From Acetivibrio saccincola (lineage in GTDB: Bacteria > Bacillota > Clostridia > Acetivibrionales > Acetivibrionaceae), in the NCBI RefSeq assembly GCF_002844395.1, contig NZ_CP025197.1, positions 2,666,001-2,730,000 of the forward strand: DNA of 64,000 nucleotides. Reading direction: 5' to 3'. The translations under genes and the position numbers were made by a program. This document shows positions 27,767-36,537 of the stretch, piece after piece; positions within the stretch are counted from its first letter, which is position 1, and every line of letters starts with the position of its first letter. The notes below the pieces were generated by a model, which was not told the DNA's origin, searched no databases, and saw only the letters and a list, made by a program, of their open reading frames with translations.

Positions 27767-28624
27767 CTATTTTTTTATCATATCCCTGTGATTTATAACA
27801 ACCCTGTGCCCCTTTTTTGAAAGATGGGAAAACAAGGCCTCTGAAATAGCGACAGACCTGTGCTGACCCCCGGTGCATCCAATACCAATAACAAGCTGTG
27901 ATTTTCCTTCTTTTATATAGTTTGGAATTAAAAAGTCCAGCATTTCACGCAGCTTTATAAGAAAACATTGGGTTTCATCAAATCCTAAAACATAATCCCT
28001 AACCAATTCATTCTTGCCTGTCTGGTTTCTCATGGATTCAATATAATAGGGATTGGGAATAAACCTTACATCAAAAACCAAATCACAATCTATGGGTATT
28101 CCATGTTTAAAACCAAAAGAAATAATGTTTATTATTATTCCATTAAATTTTTTCCCATATTCAAATATATTAATTAATTCTTCTTTTAGCTGTCTGGGAG
28201 TTAAGTTTGATGAATCTATAATGTATGTAGCCTGCTTTTTTATTTCCTTAAGTATTTCCCTTTCTTTTTTTATACCTTCAAGAATTCTTCCTTCCGGGGA
28301 CAGGGGGTGTGTTCTTCTGCTTTCTTTGTATCTTTTTATAAGAACATTGTCTGAAGCCTCCATGAATAATATTTCGTATAAAATACCTAAATCTTTTAGT
28401 GCTTTAAGTTCCGGGAAAAGATCATTAAACAGTTCTCCCCCCCTGATATCAATAACCATTGCAATTTTATCAATTTTCCCCCTGCTCTGAATGCATATCT
28501 CGACAAATTTATGTATTAAAAGAGGTGGTAAATTATCAACGCAGTAAAAACCCATGTCTTCTAAGTGCTTTATCACAAGGCTTTTTCCTGCTCCTGAAAT
28601 ACCTGTAATTATAAGTAACCTCAT
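27767..28624 (-). CDS. rapZ: RapZ family nucleotide-binding protein
   Basis: This P-loop protein of about 285 residues has GISGAGKS at its N-terminus, a Walker-B-like MVIDIRGG and the C-terminal [17 protein letters not shown] signature. RapZ of E. coli is an RNA adaptor; in Gram-positives the homologue (YvcJ) hydrolyses nucleotides and affects competence. The start is taken at ATG 28622-28624, with GGAGG 5 nt upstream and MRLLIITG as in the family. An ATG four codons earlier would overlap the ribosome site. It follows murB closely. Confidence 0.92.
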   Translation of the reverse strand: MRLLIITGISGAGKSLVIKHLEDMGFYCVDNLPPLLIHKFVEICIQSRGKIDKIAMVIDIRGGELFNDLFPELKALKDLGILYEILFMEASDNVLIKRYKESRRTHPLSPEGRILEGIKKEREILKEIKKQATYIIDSSNLTPRQLKEELINIFEYGKKFNGIIINIISFGFKHGIPIDCDLVFDVRFIPNPYYIESMRNQTGKNELVRDYVLGFDETQCFLIKLREMLDFLIPNYIKEGKSQLVIGIGCTGGQHRSVAISEALFSHLSKKGHRVVINHRDMIKK

Positions 28625-28642
28625 TTGTACCTCCAAATTTTT

Positions 28643-29581
28643 TTACTTTTCTCCTATAATCCTCACTTCTGTTTGCAATTCAATACCGTAAGTTGACTTA
28701 ACCGTTTCTTGTATGTGCTTTATAAGACTTTGTATATCAGAGGCTGTGGCATTTCCGGTGTTTACAATAAACCCGCAATGCTTTTCTGACACCTGTGCCC
28801 CGCCTATCCTGTATCCTTTTAGGTTGCAATCTTCAATTAGCTTCCCTGCAAAATGCCCTTCAGGTCTTTTAAATACACTTCCTGCACTTGGCATCTCAAG
28901 AGGTTGTTTTTCCTTCCGTCTTCTGTTTAAGTCATCCATTAATTCTTTTATCTCTTGCTTGTTTCCTTTTTTTAGATGTAATACTGATTTTAAAACAATG
29001 TATGAGTTTTTTAAAATATGGCTGGTCCTGTAGCCAAATTCATGCTCACTACCACGCAGCACTTTAATTTCACCATTTAAATCCATACATTCTGTCTCAA
29101 CAACAACATCCTTCATTTCCCCGCCATATGCCCCTGCATTCATGGCAATAGCACCACCTAAAGTACCGGGTATACCTGCTGCAAATTCAAGACCTGTCAG
29201 CTCATTTTTAAGGGCAATATTTGATACTTTTGAAAGAAGCGTACCTGCATACACAGACATAGTGTTATTTTCAACTTTACAGCCGCTAAAATTGTCAAAA
29301 ATTTTAATTACCACTCCTCTGATGCCTTTATCTGAAACAATCAGGTTGCTTCCATTTCCTATTATAAATATCGGAACATTTTCTTTTTTACATAGCTTTA
29401 AAATTTCACTTAATTGAAAAGCGGAAGTGGGAGTGACCAATATATCCGCAGCCCCTCCAACTTTAAATGAAGAATGATTCTTCATTGGCTCATCAATCAT
29501 TACATTTTGTTCTCCCGCTATTTTTTTAATGATATGTGCTAAATTCATCTTATCCAATAATTCCATCCCCTTGTAAGTCAT
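28643..29581 (-). CDS. murB: UDP-N-acetylenolpyruvoylglucosamine reductase MurB
   Basis: This 312-residue FAD enzyme reduces UDP-GlcNAc-enolpyruvate to UDP-MurNAc in peptidoglycan synthesis. The FAD site is seen in [22 protein letters not shown] and [20 protein letters not shown]. Catalytic residues sit in [11 protein letters not shown] and the C-terminal Glu block. It belongs to the type with GYRTS, not the E. coli extended type. The first ATG, preceded by GGTGG, is used. It lies upstream of rapZ, as in many Firmicutes. Confidence 0.95.
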   Translation of the reverse strand: MTYKGMELLDKMNLAHIIKKIAGEQNVMIDEPMKNHSSFKVGGAADILVTPTSAFQLSEILKLCKKENVPIFIIGNGSNLIVSDKGIRGVVIKIFDNFSGCKVENNTMSVYAGTLLSKVSNIALKNELTGLEFAAGIPGTLGGAIAMNAGAYGGEMKDVVVETECMDLNGEIKVLRGSEHEFGYRTSHILKNSYIVLKSVLHLKKGNKQEIKELMDDLNRRRKEKQPLEMPSAGSVFKRPEGHFAGKLIEDCNLKGYRIGGAQVSEKHCGFIVNTGNATASDIQSLIKHIQETVKSTYGIELQTEVRIIGEK

Positions 29582-29591
29582 TGATTACCAC

Positions 29592-29622
29592 CACTATTAT
29601 TATATTAATGATAATAATAGTG
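29592..29622. other. Perfect 12-bp inverted repeat just before murB
   Basis: CACTATTATTAT (29592-29603) pairs with ATAATAATAGTG (29611-29622) around a 7-nt loop. On the minus strand the stem ends right at the GGTGG ribosome site of murB. It could dampen readthrough from the PHP gene or modulate murB translation. Confidence 0.5.
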
Positions 29623-29633
29623 TTTCATATATT

Positions 29634-30359
29634 TTATCTTTTCTGTAATCGCTGTTTTTTAAACCTGAAATATTCTAAAAAATTGGATACCGATGTATTC
29701 ATAACAAGTTCTTCAGGCATATCAATTTCCTCAAATAATTTGGACACCCTTTCAAATCTTCCAACATCAAAGCTTATATGGGCGTCACTTCCACATACCA
29801 CTTTTACTCCCTGCTTTTTGCATTCCAGCGCAAATTCTTTGCAGTTTTTATCACTGCCGGGTCTTATTACAAATGAATCGTTGTTTATTTCTATAAATTT
29901 ATTGTATTCTTTAGCGGCACTAACCACTTTGGGAATGTCCACCTGAAATACAGGGTTTCCCGGATGGGCAATGGCATCTACATAAGGATTTTTCATAACA
30001 TTTATTACCGCATTGGTGTGGTCCTCCACACTTCCCGGCTCAATACAAATATCATGAAAACTGGCAACAACAAATTCCAGCCTTCTAAGATATTCATCAG
30101 GTATATCCAATCTGCCTGAAAAATCTATTATATTGGCCTCAGCACCTTTTATAATTCTTACGTTATTTATGGTTTCCGGCACAACCCTGAGATTGCCAAA
30201 GTGGTATAAAAAAGGGCCTCCTTTCATAGCAGGACCATGATCTGTCACTGCAAACGCTTCTATGTTGTTTTTTGCAGCTTCTATTGCCATTTCCTGAATG
30301 GTGCTGTAAGCATGTCCGCTTGCTAATGTGTGAGTGTGTGTATCAACAACAATCTTCAA
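29634..30359 (-). CDS. PHP-domain phosphatase (YcdX-like)
   Basis: This 241-residue polymerase-and-histidinol-phosphatase fold metallohydrolase has the metal ligands DTHTHT (His8, His10), VTDHG, SFHD, AHPGNP and SDAH. Homologues hydrolyse small phosphate esters. The start codon is TTG, overlapping the hprK stop by 4 nt (TTGA), with GGAGG 7 nt upstream. It is translationally coupled to HPr kinase. Its substrate is not evident. Confidence 0.85.
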   Translation of the reverse strand: MKIVVDTHTHTLASGHAYSTIQEMAIEAAKNNIEAFAVTDHGPAMKGGPFLYHFGNLRVVPETINNVRIIKGAEANIIDFSGRLDIPDEYLRRLEFVVASFHDICIEPGSVEDHTNAVINVMKNPYVDAIAHPGNPVFQVDIPKVVSAAKEYNKFIEINNDSFVIRPGSDKNCKEFALECKKQGVKVVCGSDAHISFDVGRFERVSKLFEEIDMPEELVMNTSVSNFLEYFRFKKQRLQKR

Positions 30360-31354
30360 TTTTCATCCTCCAGTCCTTTATTTTCATTTATTCTTTGTAT
30401 TACTCTTTCCTTCATAATTTCTGCTGCATTATAACCCATCTTTTTTTGCCTGTGATTCATTGCAGCAACTTCTACAATTATAGCTAAATTTCTCCCTGGT
30501 CTCACCGGTATGGTAAGACGCGGAACTTTTAGTTCTAATATGGTCTCGTATTCTTCAACCAGTCCAAGTCTTTCATAATTTTTTTCCTTATTCCAGTTTT
30601 CAAGCCTAATAACCAAATCTATATTTTCCTTATTTTTTACAGCTCCTACACCGTAAAGTCTTCTGACATCTAATATTCCAACACCCCGTATTTCAATAAA
30701 ATGCCTTATTATTTCCGGGGCTTCACCTACAAGGGTTTTTTCTGAAACTTTTGTTATTTCCACTAAATCATCTGCCACCAGCCTGTGTCCGCGCTTTACA
30801 AGCTCTAAAGCAGTTTCACTTTTCCCCACACCGCTTTCTCCTAATATCAAAATGCCCTCGCCATATACTTCCACAAGACCTCCGTGCCATGTCCCCATTG
30901 GTCCTAATTTAACATTCAGGTAGCTGATTAATGCACTCAAAAATCTGGATGTTGTCCTGTCTGTCCTCAAAACAGGTATATTGTATTTATGTGCTACATC
31001 AATCATTTCTTGAAATACTTCCAATTTACGTGCTACCACTATACAGGGAAAGCCGGCTTTAAAAAAAGCATCTAATCTTGCATAACGCTCTTCCGGCGTC
31101 AAAGTAGCCAAATAGGATGTTTCCATGTTACCTATTATTTGAATTCTGTCTTTGCCGAAATGTTCTAAGTAGCCTACCAATTGCAACCCAGGTCTGTTAA
31201 CTTCTGTGGAAGTTATTAAAACTTTATCCAGGTTTTTAAAATTTGTCGCCTGTTCCAGTTCAAATTCTTTCATAATCGCAGTTAAGCTAATTTCTCTTGG
31301 TATATGCTGATTTTCATTTCCATCCCCTTGATTATACCGGTTATTTAAATGCAT
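30356..31354 (-). CDS. hprK: HPr kinase/phosphorylase
   Basis: This 332-residue enzyme phosphorylates and dephosphorylates Ser46 of HPr and thereby sets carbon catabolite control. An N-terminal domain is followed by the P-loop GESGVGKS (172-179), the LVADD Asp pair and the EIRGVGILDVRRLYG signature. Its substrate HPr is encoded 6 kb downstream in the same orientation. The first 20 residues are poorly conserved in character, and a later start is possible. Confidence 0.95.
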   Translation of the reverse strand: MHLNNRYNQGDGNENQHIPREISLTAIMKEFELEQATNFKNLDKVLITSTEVNRPGLQLVGYLEHFGKDRIQIIGNMETSYLATLTPEERYARLDAFFKAGFPCIVVARKLEVFQEMIDVAHKYNIPVLRTDRTTSRFLSALISYLNVKLGPMGTWHGGLVEVYGEGILILGESGVGKSETALELVKRGHRLVADDLVEITKVSEKTLVGEAPEIIRHFIEIRGVGILDVRRLYGVGAVKNKENIDLVIRLENWNKEKNYERLGLVEEYETILELKVPRLTIPVRPGRNLAIIVEVAAMNHRQKKMGYNAAEIMKERVIQRINENKGLEDEN

Positions 31355-31546
31355 GCGTCACCGCCCCTTTTAAATATTTTGCAGTGATACTATAAACAGC
31401 TGAAATTTCAGCAACTATAGTTTAAATAAATCCATTACTACAATATTATATATTAATTATGCGCAAAAATAAACCTGAGAAAAGGGGAAAAAAGAAATTT
31501 GACTTTTGAAAAGACTATGTACTAAAAAAGACTTCCAAAAATAAAA

Positions 31547-31620
31547 TGGAGCGGGTGAAGGGAATCGAACCCTCGCAGTCAGCTTGGAAGGCTGATGTTC
31601 TACCATTGAACTACACCCGC
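31547..31620 (-). tRNA. tRNA-Gly (anticodon TCC), CCA encoded
   Basis: The minus strand folds as a cloverleaf. The acceptor stem is GCGGGTG/CACCCGC, the D-arm contains AATGGTAGA, the anticodon loop CTTCCAA carries TCC, the T-loop is GGTTCGATTCC, and a templated CCA follows discriminator T. It is the second gene of a tRNA pair. Confidence 0.95.
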
Positions 31621-31629
31621 AAGTTTTGT

Positions 31630-31704
31630 TGGAGCGGGTTACGAGATTCGAACTCGCGACTTTCACCTTGGCAAGGTGACACTCTACCACTGAGTTAAAC
31701 CCGC
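31630..31704 (-). tRNA. tRNA-Gly (anticodon GCC), CCA encoded
   Basis: The cloverleaf has acceptor GCGGGTT/AACCCGC, D-loop AGTGGTAGA, anticodon loop TTGCCAA with GCC, T-arm GAGTTCGAATCTC and a templated CCA. It is only 9 nt upstream of the other tRNA-Gly, so the two are processed from one transcript. Confidence 0.95.
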
Positions 31705-31728
31705 ATCTTCTGATTAATCACAAGGACA

Positions 31729-31757
31729 ATTATACTCTTTATAAATGTATTTGTCAA
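31729..31757 (-). promoter_or_regulatory. Consensus sigma-A promoter of the tRNA-Gly pair
   Basis: On the minus strand a perfect TTGACA (31752-31757) and a perfect TATAAT (31729-31734) are separated by exactly 17 nt. The -10 is about 25 nt from the first tRNA. This is the best promoter in the window. Confidence 0.92.
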
Positions 31758-31912
31758 GGAACAAATTTTACTTTTTTTAAAATTTCCATATGTCTTTTTA
31801 ACTCTTCCTCCCGCTCTTTGCCCGGCTTTTTGCCACTGATGAAAAAAAGCATCAACTTCAATTGACGCCTTCCTGTGCTTTTCCCGGTTTAAAATACCGC
31901 TTAAACTTACCT

Positions 31913-33547
31913 CTATTTTTGATTTTGAAAACTTTTTCTATACTCTGCCGGGCTTTGGTTTGTATACTTTCTAAAAAGCCTGCTAAAATAACTTGCTTCC
32001 CTGTATCCTAACATTTCACTTACTTCGTAAGTTTTATAGTTACCTTCTTTTAAAAGCATTTTTGCCCATTCCATTTTTATCTTTGTCACATACTCTAAAA
32101 AATTATAGCCTGTTTCCTGTTTAAACAGTGAGCAAAAATAATTTTTGCTTATATTCAGATATTCAGCAATGGAAAGCAATGTAATGTCCTGCTCTATATT
32201 TCCTAAAACATATTCACATGCTTTTTTTATAAGAGGATTGCTTTGAGCAGGCTTGTACTCTTTTACAACATCTAAAACGCTTGTAACAAATTTAATAAAA
32301 TAAGCCTTTATTTCTTCCTTTGAATTAAAGTCAGACATATTAATGTTTGTAAATTCACTAAAATCATATATTTTATTTATAAATCCATAATGTATGTCAA
32401 TAAAATGAGATATGTTAAATATCAATTGACCTGTGGCAAAAGCTATTCTTTTAAGGTTGTCTTGCCCTCCTGCTGCAATATCATCAAATGTGTTTTCTGC
32501 AAGTTTTAAAGCCCTGTCATCCCCGGCCATTATGTACTCTGCCAGTATTTTTTCCCTCTCTACAGGATACAGAAGACTTCTGCTGTTATTTCCACTAAAC
32601 TGGCTTATATTTATAATTTTGTTCCCACCTAAAATATATTTATGCCTAAGTGCTGATTTTGCACCCATGTAGCTTAAACTTATATCATTCGGGCAGGACA
32701 CTATATTGCCTATGCCTACCGTTACCCTTACATTGTAATTTCTCTTTATTTCCTTTGATATAACTTCAAAAAAATCATTGGACAAATCTTCGAATTTCTT
32801 CATTTTATTTTCATTAACAGGTTGTAAAATAACACCTATAATGCCTATGTCCATATCAATGGTATTGCAAATTAAATTTTCATATCCTTTTGAAATGCTA
32901 TGTATCACTTCTCTTATTTTTTTAATTAGTTCGCCAAGTTTTCCGCTTTTTATCCACTCTTTAGATGTTGCATCAAAATTTCCTACTTCTATTAGTCCTA
33001 CCAAAACCATTCTATCTGAAATATCAATATCATATTCACTAATAAGCCCGCCTAATTTGCTGAATACCTCTTTACCCCTCAATAAATCGTATAATATTTT
33101 CTCCCTTGATATAGAAAGATTCAGCTCCAGCTTTTCTCTTAATTTTTTGCTTTTTTCCTTTTCCAGCTGCTTTTTTTTCAAAGCTTCATAAGCATTTTTA
33201 AGTAAATTGCATAATTTCTCAATGCTAACAGGCTTTTCAAGGTAGTCATATGCACCTAACAGCAATCCGTGTTTTGCATAGGAAAAATCCTCTTTTTTCG
33301 TTAAATATACCACCATTGTATCCTTACCATATTCTTTGACTGTATTTAACAGCTCTATTCCGTTCATTTTTGGCATATTGATTTCTGAAATTATAAGATC
33401 TATTTCATGCTGATTTAGTTTTTGCAAAGCATCTATCCCGTCTTTTGCAACACAAACCAGTTCAAAGCCATAATCATTCCATTTGACATGGCTTTGAAAC
33501 CATTCCCCCAACATCCGGTCATCTACCACAACCATAACATAAAACAA
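31913..33547 (-). CDS. AraC-type response regulator with atypical receiver (Asp to Glu)
   Basis: This protein of about 544 residues has an N-terminal receiver domain (about 1-120), a coiled linker, a long central region and a C-terminal pair of AraC helix-turn-helices (ITLLSIAEYLNISKNYFCSLF, then a second HTH to the end). I place the start at TTG 33545-33547, with GGAGG 9 nt upstream, giving MFYVMVVVDDRML. The acidic pair Asp9-Asp10, the Thr switch and the Lys of LEKPV are present. The phosphoacceptor position reads SEINMPKMNG, with Glu55 instead of Asp. No sensor kinase is adjacent. It may be locked in an active-like state or be regulated without phosphorylation. Such YesN-like proteins often control sugar genes. 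Confidence 0.85.
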   Translation of the reverse strand: MFYVMVVVDDRMLGEWFQSHVKWNDYGFELVCVAKDGIDALQKLNQHEIDLIISEINMPKMNGIELLNTVKEYGKDTMVVYLTKKEDFSYAKHGLLLGAYDYLEKPVSIEKLCNLLKNAYEALKKKQLEKEKSKKLREKLELNLSISREKILYDLLRGKEVFSKLGGLISEYDIDISDRMVLVGLIEVGNFDATSKEWIKSGKLGELIKKIREVIHSISKGYENLICNTIDMDIGIIGVILQPVNENKMKKFEDLSNDFFEVISKEIKRNYNVRVTVGIGNIVSCPNDISLSYMGAKSALRHKYILGGNKIINISQFSGNNSRSLLYPVEREKILAEYIMAGDDRALKLAENTFDDIAAGGQDNLKRIAFATGQLIFNISHFIDIHYGFINKIYDFSEFTNINMSDFNSKEEIKAYFIKFVTSVLDVVKEYKPAQSNPLIKKACEYVLGNIEQDITLLSIAEYLNISKNYFCSLFKQETGYNFLEYVTKIKMEWAKMLLKEGNYKTYEVSEMLGYREASYFSRLFRKYTNQSPAEYRKSFQNQK

Positions 33548-33676
33548 AACCTGTGTCCTCCTTTGTAAAAACCTTAGAGACAAACAGCAAATAAAGTTTA
33601 GTTATATTTTATAAATTAATATTAATACTATATTAATTTGTTGTCAAATCCTTTGCTTTTAACAAAAAACCAAAAT

Positions 33677-33704
33677 AAAAAAAGAGGAAGACTCCTCTTT
33701 TTTT
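33677..33704. terminator. Bidirectional rho-independent terminator
   Basis: A perfect 12-bp stem (AAAAAAAGAGGA with its complement, loop AGAC) has A/T-runs on both sides. It lies between the end of the starch-binding-module gene and the response-regulator start. Confidence 0.88.
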
Positions 33705-33738
33705 ATTTTTTAATATTAAATTTTTATACCTAAAAACT

Positions 33739-34185
33739 TTAGCTTTTTGTCTTTTTGGCAGCAGTTTTCTTTGTTGTCTTCTTTGATGTAGTCTTTTCCT
33801 CTGCGCTCTTTTTAGCACTGGCGGTCTTTTTCTCCGTAGTACTACTTGCTTTTTTTGTAGTTCTTGCAGGTTTTTCAGATACTTTAAAAGAGTAGTTTAA
33901 GTAGGAATTGTTGTCCCAGTTATCCCCGCTGTCTTTAAAAGCAATATTGAGACTATCAGGATGAGTCACTTTAATTTTAGCCTTAAAAACGTCATTACAT
34001 CTTTCCATAGGTATAAATTCCTTAGCTTCCCAATTCTCTCCGTAACCAATGTGTGCATAAACCGATTCCGCACCGCATTGTACTAATAGTCCACTATAAG
34101 AGAGAGTAATTTCATCTCCGACCCGTATTGATGATTTTGATACCTGAACGCCGTTTTCTTCATACAATTGTTTTGCTCTTGCCAT
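33739..34185 (-). CDS. Starch-binding module (CBM25/53-like) with Lys/Thr-rich tail
   Basis: This protein of about 148 residues has an N-terminal beta-sandwich of about 100 residues. It resembles CBM25/53 starch-binding modules, with SYSGLLVQCGAESVYAHIGYG, a WEAKEFIPMER strand and a NWDNNSYLNYSF terminus. It is followed by about 45 residues made almost only of Lys, Thr, Ala and Ser. There is no signal peptide or catalytic domain. The start is ATG 34183-34185, with AGAGGTG 7 nt upstream. The tail resembles histone-H1-like basic tails. It could bind glycogen granules while the tail contacts nucleic acid or an acidic partner; that is speculation. Confidence 0.75.
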   Translation of the reverse strand: MARAKQLYEENGVQVSKSSIRVGDEITLSYSGLLVQCGAESVYAHIGYGENWEAKEFIPMERCNDVFKAKIKVTHPDSLNIAFKDSGDNWDNNSYLNYSFKVSEKPARTTKKASSTTEKKTASAKKSAEEKTTSKKTTKKTAAKKTKS

Positions 34186-34590
34186 GATAATCACCTCTTA
34201 TTTTTGATTTTAATAATGTTATAAATACCACTTCGTATATTTTTATTAATACTGCTAAATCTAATATTATTCACTTACTTAATTGATAAATTAAACTAGA
34301 CTTTCATAAATGATTTCTTGCTAAAATTTATAAATCTGAAAACATAATCAAAACCATTCCATCATAATTAATCGGAATTTAATATAAAAAAGTTAATAGC
34401 AGGTTTGACTTCGTTTTTTTAAAATGACTTTACTTTTATTAAAAAAGTGAGATAATCAGTTAATCCTACATGCTTTTACAACACATTGAATTTATACCTA
34501 AAACTATTTTACAAAAAAAACTACTGCTAGTCAACCAATTAAAAGTAAAATCTAAAAGTTCTCAACATTAAATGTGCACAATATACTTTT
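34186..34590. other. Gene-free AT-rich stretch
   Basis: Both strands are riddled with stops and no reading frame, tRNA fold or convincing terminator is visible. A +strand TTGACT at about 34405 has no matching -10. It presumably carries the promoter of the starch-binding-module gene. Confidence 0.5.
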
Positions 34591-35755
34591 TTATAAAATA
34601 AATTTTTCTAAAGAAGGTTCTATATTTAGCATCTTTTTTAAGATTTTATACTCTTCTAACATTTTGTTATTCTTCTCCCTCAACTTCTGAGCCCTTATCA
34701 TAAGATTTTTGGGTGTATCAATGGGGGATATATATTCCACTACTGAAACTTTGTATCCAGAAGCCTCTAATAATATAGCCCTTATACCGTCAGTAATAAT
34801 ATCTGCCATACGTGCCTTCAGGACACCATATTTTATTATGCTTTCAAAGGGCTTAAAGGAGTACTGGCTTAGTATTTCCTGCTGACAGCATGGTACCGCC
34901 ACTACCGCCTCAACATTATTGTTTATTGCAAATGCAATGGCCTCGTCGGTTGCGGTGTTACAGGCATGCAAACTGATGACTAAAATGTACTTTTTTCTGA
35001 GGTATATAATTTTTTATATCTGTCACTTCAAATTCCATGTTTTTATATCCTAAATTAGAAGCTGTTTTTCTGGAAGCTTCAATAACAGAATCTGAATTGT
35101 CCAATCCTATAAAATAGCAAGGCTTTTTCAAAACTTCCCTGATATAATAATTTAAAACAAATAAAAGATATAATTTCCCCCATCCGCTATCTAAAACAGT
35201 TATGGAATCATTTTTTTCATACAGTTCTTTTATTATATCATCAATAAGCTCAACAAAATGGTCAATTTGATTGTATTTTCGTATCATATTATTTTTAACT
35301 TTATTATTAGCTCCTAAAATACCTATTTCCCTTAAAAGCTCATTTGCCTGCCCAACTTTTATATAATAATCCCTGTTGGATATCTTAGGGGAATCAGCGT
35401 GCCCTGTCTCTAAACCGCTTTCTTTGCCGGAATTTTCAGTCCTCATTTTAACATTTTTATCATCAGCCTCTATAATAATAGTGCTGCCCCTCTCTTCGTA
35501 TATAAAGACTAAGCTGTCATAATCCTTAGCATACATGGATATTTTATTTGCAAATTCTTCTATTCTTATTTTTTCAGTCCGGGTGTTAAAATTTAGGTTC
35601 AATATATCATCATCTGCCCAAACACTTCCTGTAAAATCCCTGTTTCCAGACTTAAAATTAAAACTTATCTTTTTAAAAAAGTCTATATTATCTTTGTACC
35701 TCTGCTCTAAGCCTGTTAAAAATAAAGCTAATTTATTTATCACCTGCTTATTCAT
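34591..35755 (-). pseudogene. SAM-dependent methyltransferase split by a frameshift in an A6 run
   Basis: Two overlapping reading frames (35755-34958 and 34971-34591) are consecutive parts of one methyltransferase of about 388 residues (Methyltransf_32-like). The upstream part holds the SAM motif region LDSGWGKLYLLFVLNYYI and IGLDNSD. The downstream part begins at the conserved LHACNTATDEA and continues AVVAVPCCQQE. Dropping one A from the six As at 34991-34996 (minus strand) joins them as QKKYILVISLHACNT. This could be a real mutation, a sequencing error or polymerase slippage. Motif I is also unusual, with Trp where Cys is normal. Function is unknown. Confidence 0.8.
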
Positions 35756-35795
35756 AAACTCTACCTCTTCTTTACCTCTCTTTTTTTAAAAGTAT

Positions 35796-36536
35796 TTAAT
35801 TTATATCAGAATCATTTGATATTTTAAGTAATGCCACTTCTTTTTTGGATAATTCCCTGCACTCCCCTATTAAGAGGGTGCTGTCTAACTTTAATTTTCC
35901 CATCTCAATTCTTTTTAAATATTTAACTCTTTTACCTACCGCCTGGAACATTCTTTTAATTTGATGAAATTTTCCTTCATAAATTACAACTTCCACATGG
36001 GAGGTGTCTTCTGAATTTAATATATTTAACTCTGCCGGAAGGGTCTTGTAGCCATCATCTAATACAACACCTTCTTTAAAACGCCGTACATCTTCTTGAG
36101 TAACTGTTCCTTCAATGATGGCATGGTATTTTTTGGGTACATGTTTTTTAGGCGACAAAACTTCATGGGCAAACTGTCCGTCATTTGTAAGTACCAAAAG
36201 CCCTTCTGTATCTATATCCAGCCGACCTACCGGGAAAAGGTTAAAACATTTATACTCCTCAGGTAAAATATCTACAACTGTCATATGTCTTTTATCATAA
36301 GTTGCAGATATTACCCCCTTAGGCTTATTCATCATGACATATATATATTCCCTGTATTTGACTACTTCTCCTCCTACTTCAACCAGACTGTTTACCGGAT
36401 CAATATGAATACCAGCGTCTGTTATAACTGTCCCGTCAACTTTTACAGCACCGCTTTTAATTAGTTTCCTGACTTCTTTTCTGGTGCCAAACCCTGAATT
36501 TGACAGCAGCTTATCTACCCTTTGAGTTTCCCGCAA
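35796..36536 (-). CDS. rRNA pseudouridine synthase, RsuA/RluB family
   Basis: This 246-residue enzyme has an N-terminal S4 RNA-binding domain (RVDKLLSNSGFGTRKEVRKLI) and the catalytic block PVGRLDIDTEGLLVLTNDG with the nucleophilic Asp. The C-terminal IYEGKFHQIKRMFQAVG fits RsuA/RluB. The start is TTG, 1 nt after the stop codon of the upstream RsmF-like gene, with a GGTGA site. The two rRNA modification enzymes are probably translationally coupled. Which rRNA position it modifies cannot be told. Confidence 0.88.
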   Translation of the reverse strand: MRETQRVDKLLSNSGFGTRKEVRKLIKSGAVKVDGTVITDAGIHIDPVNSLVEVGGEVVKYREYIYVMMNKPKGVISATYDKRHMTVVDILPEEYKCFNLFPVGRLDIDTEGLLVLTNDGQFAHEVLSPKKHVPKKYHAIIEGTVTQEDVRRFKEGVVLDDGYKTLPAELNILNSEDTSHVEVVIYEGKFHQIKRMFQAVGKRVKYLKRIEMGKLKLDSTLLIGECRELSKKEVALLKISNDSDIN

Positions 36537-36537
36537 A

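Noticed and set aside
31457-31690. 77-codon frame across the tRNA-Gly genes
   Set aside because: It is antisense/overlapping shadow coding over two clear tRNA cloverleafs.
34591-34971. Independent small protein starting MHACNTATDE
   Set aside because: It begins in the middle of a conserved methyltransferase block and has no ribosome site. It is the frameshifted second half of the upstream frame.
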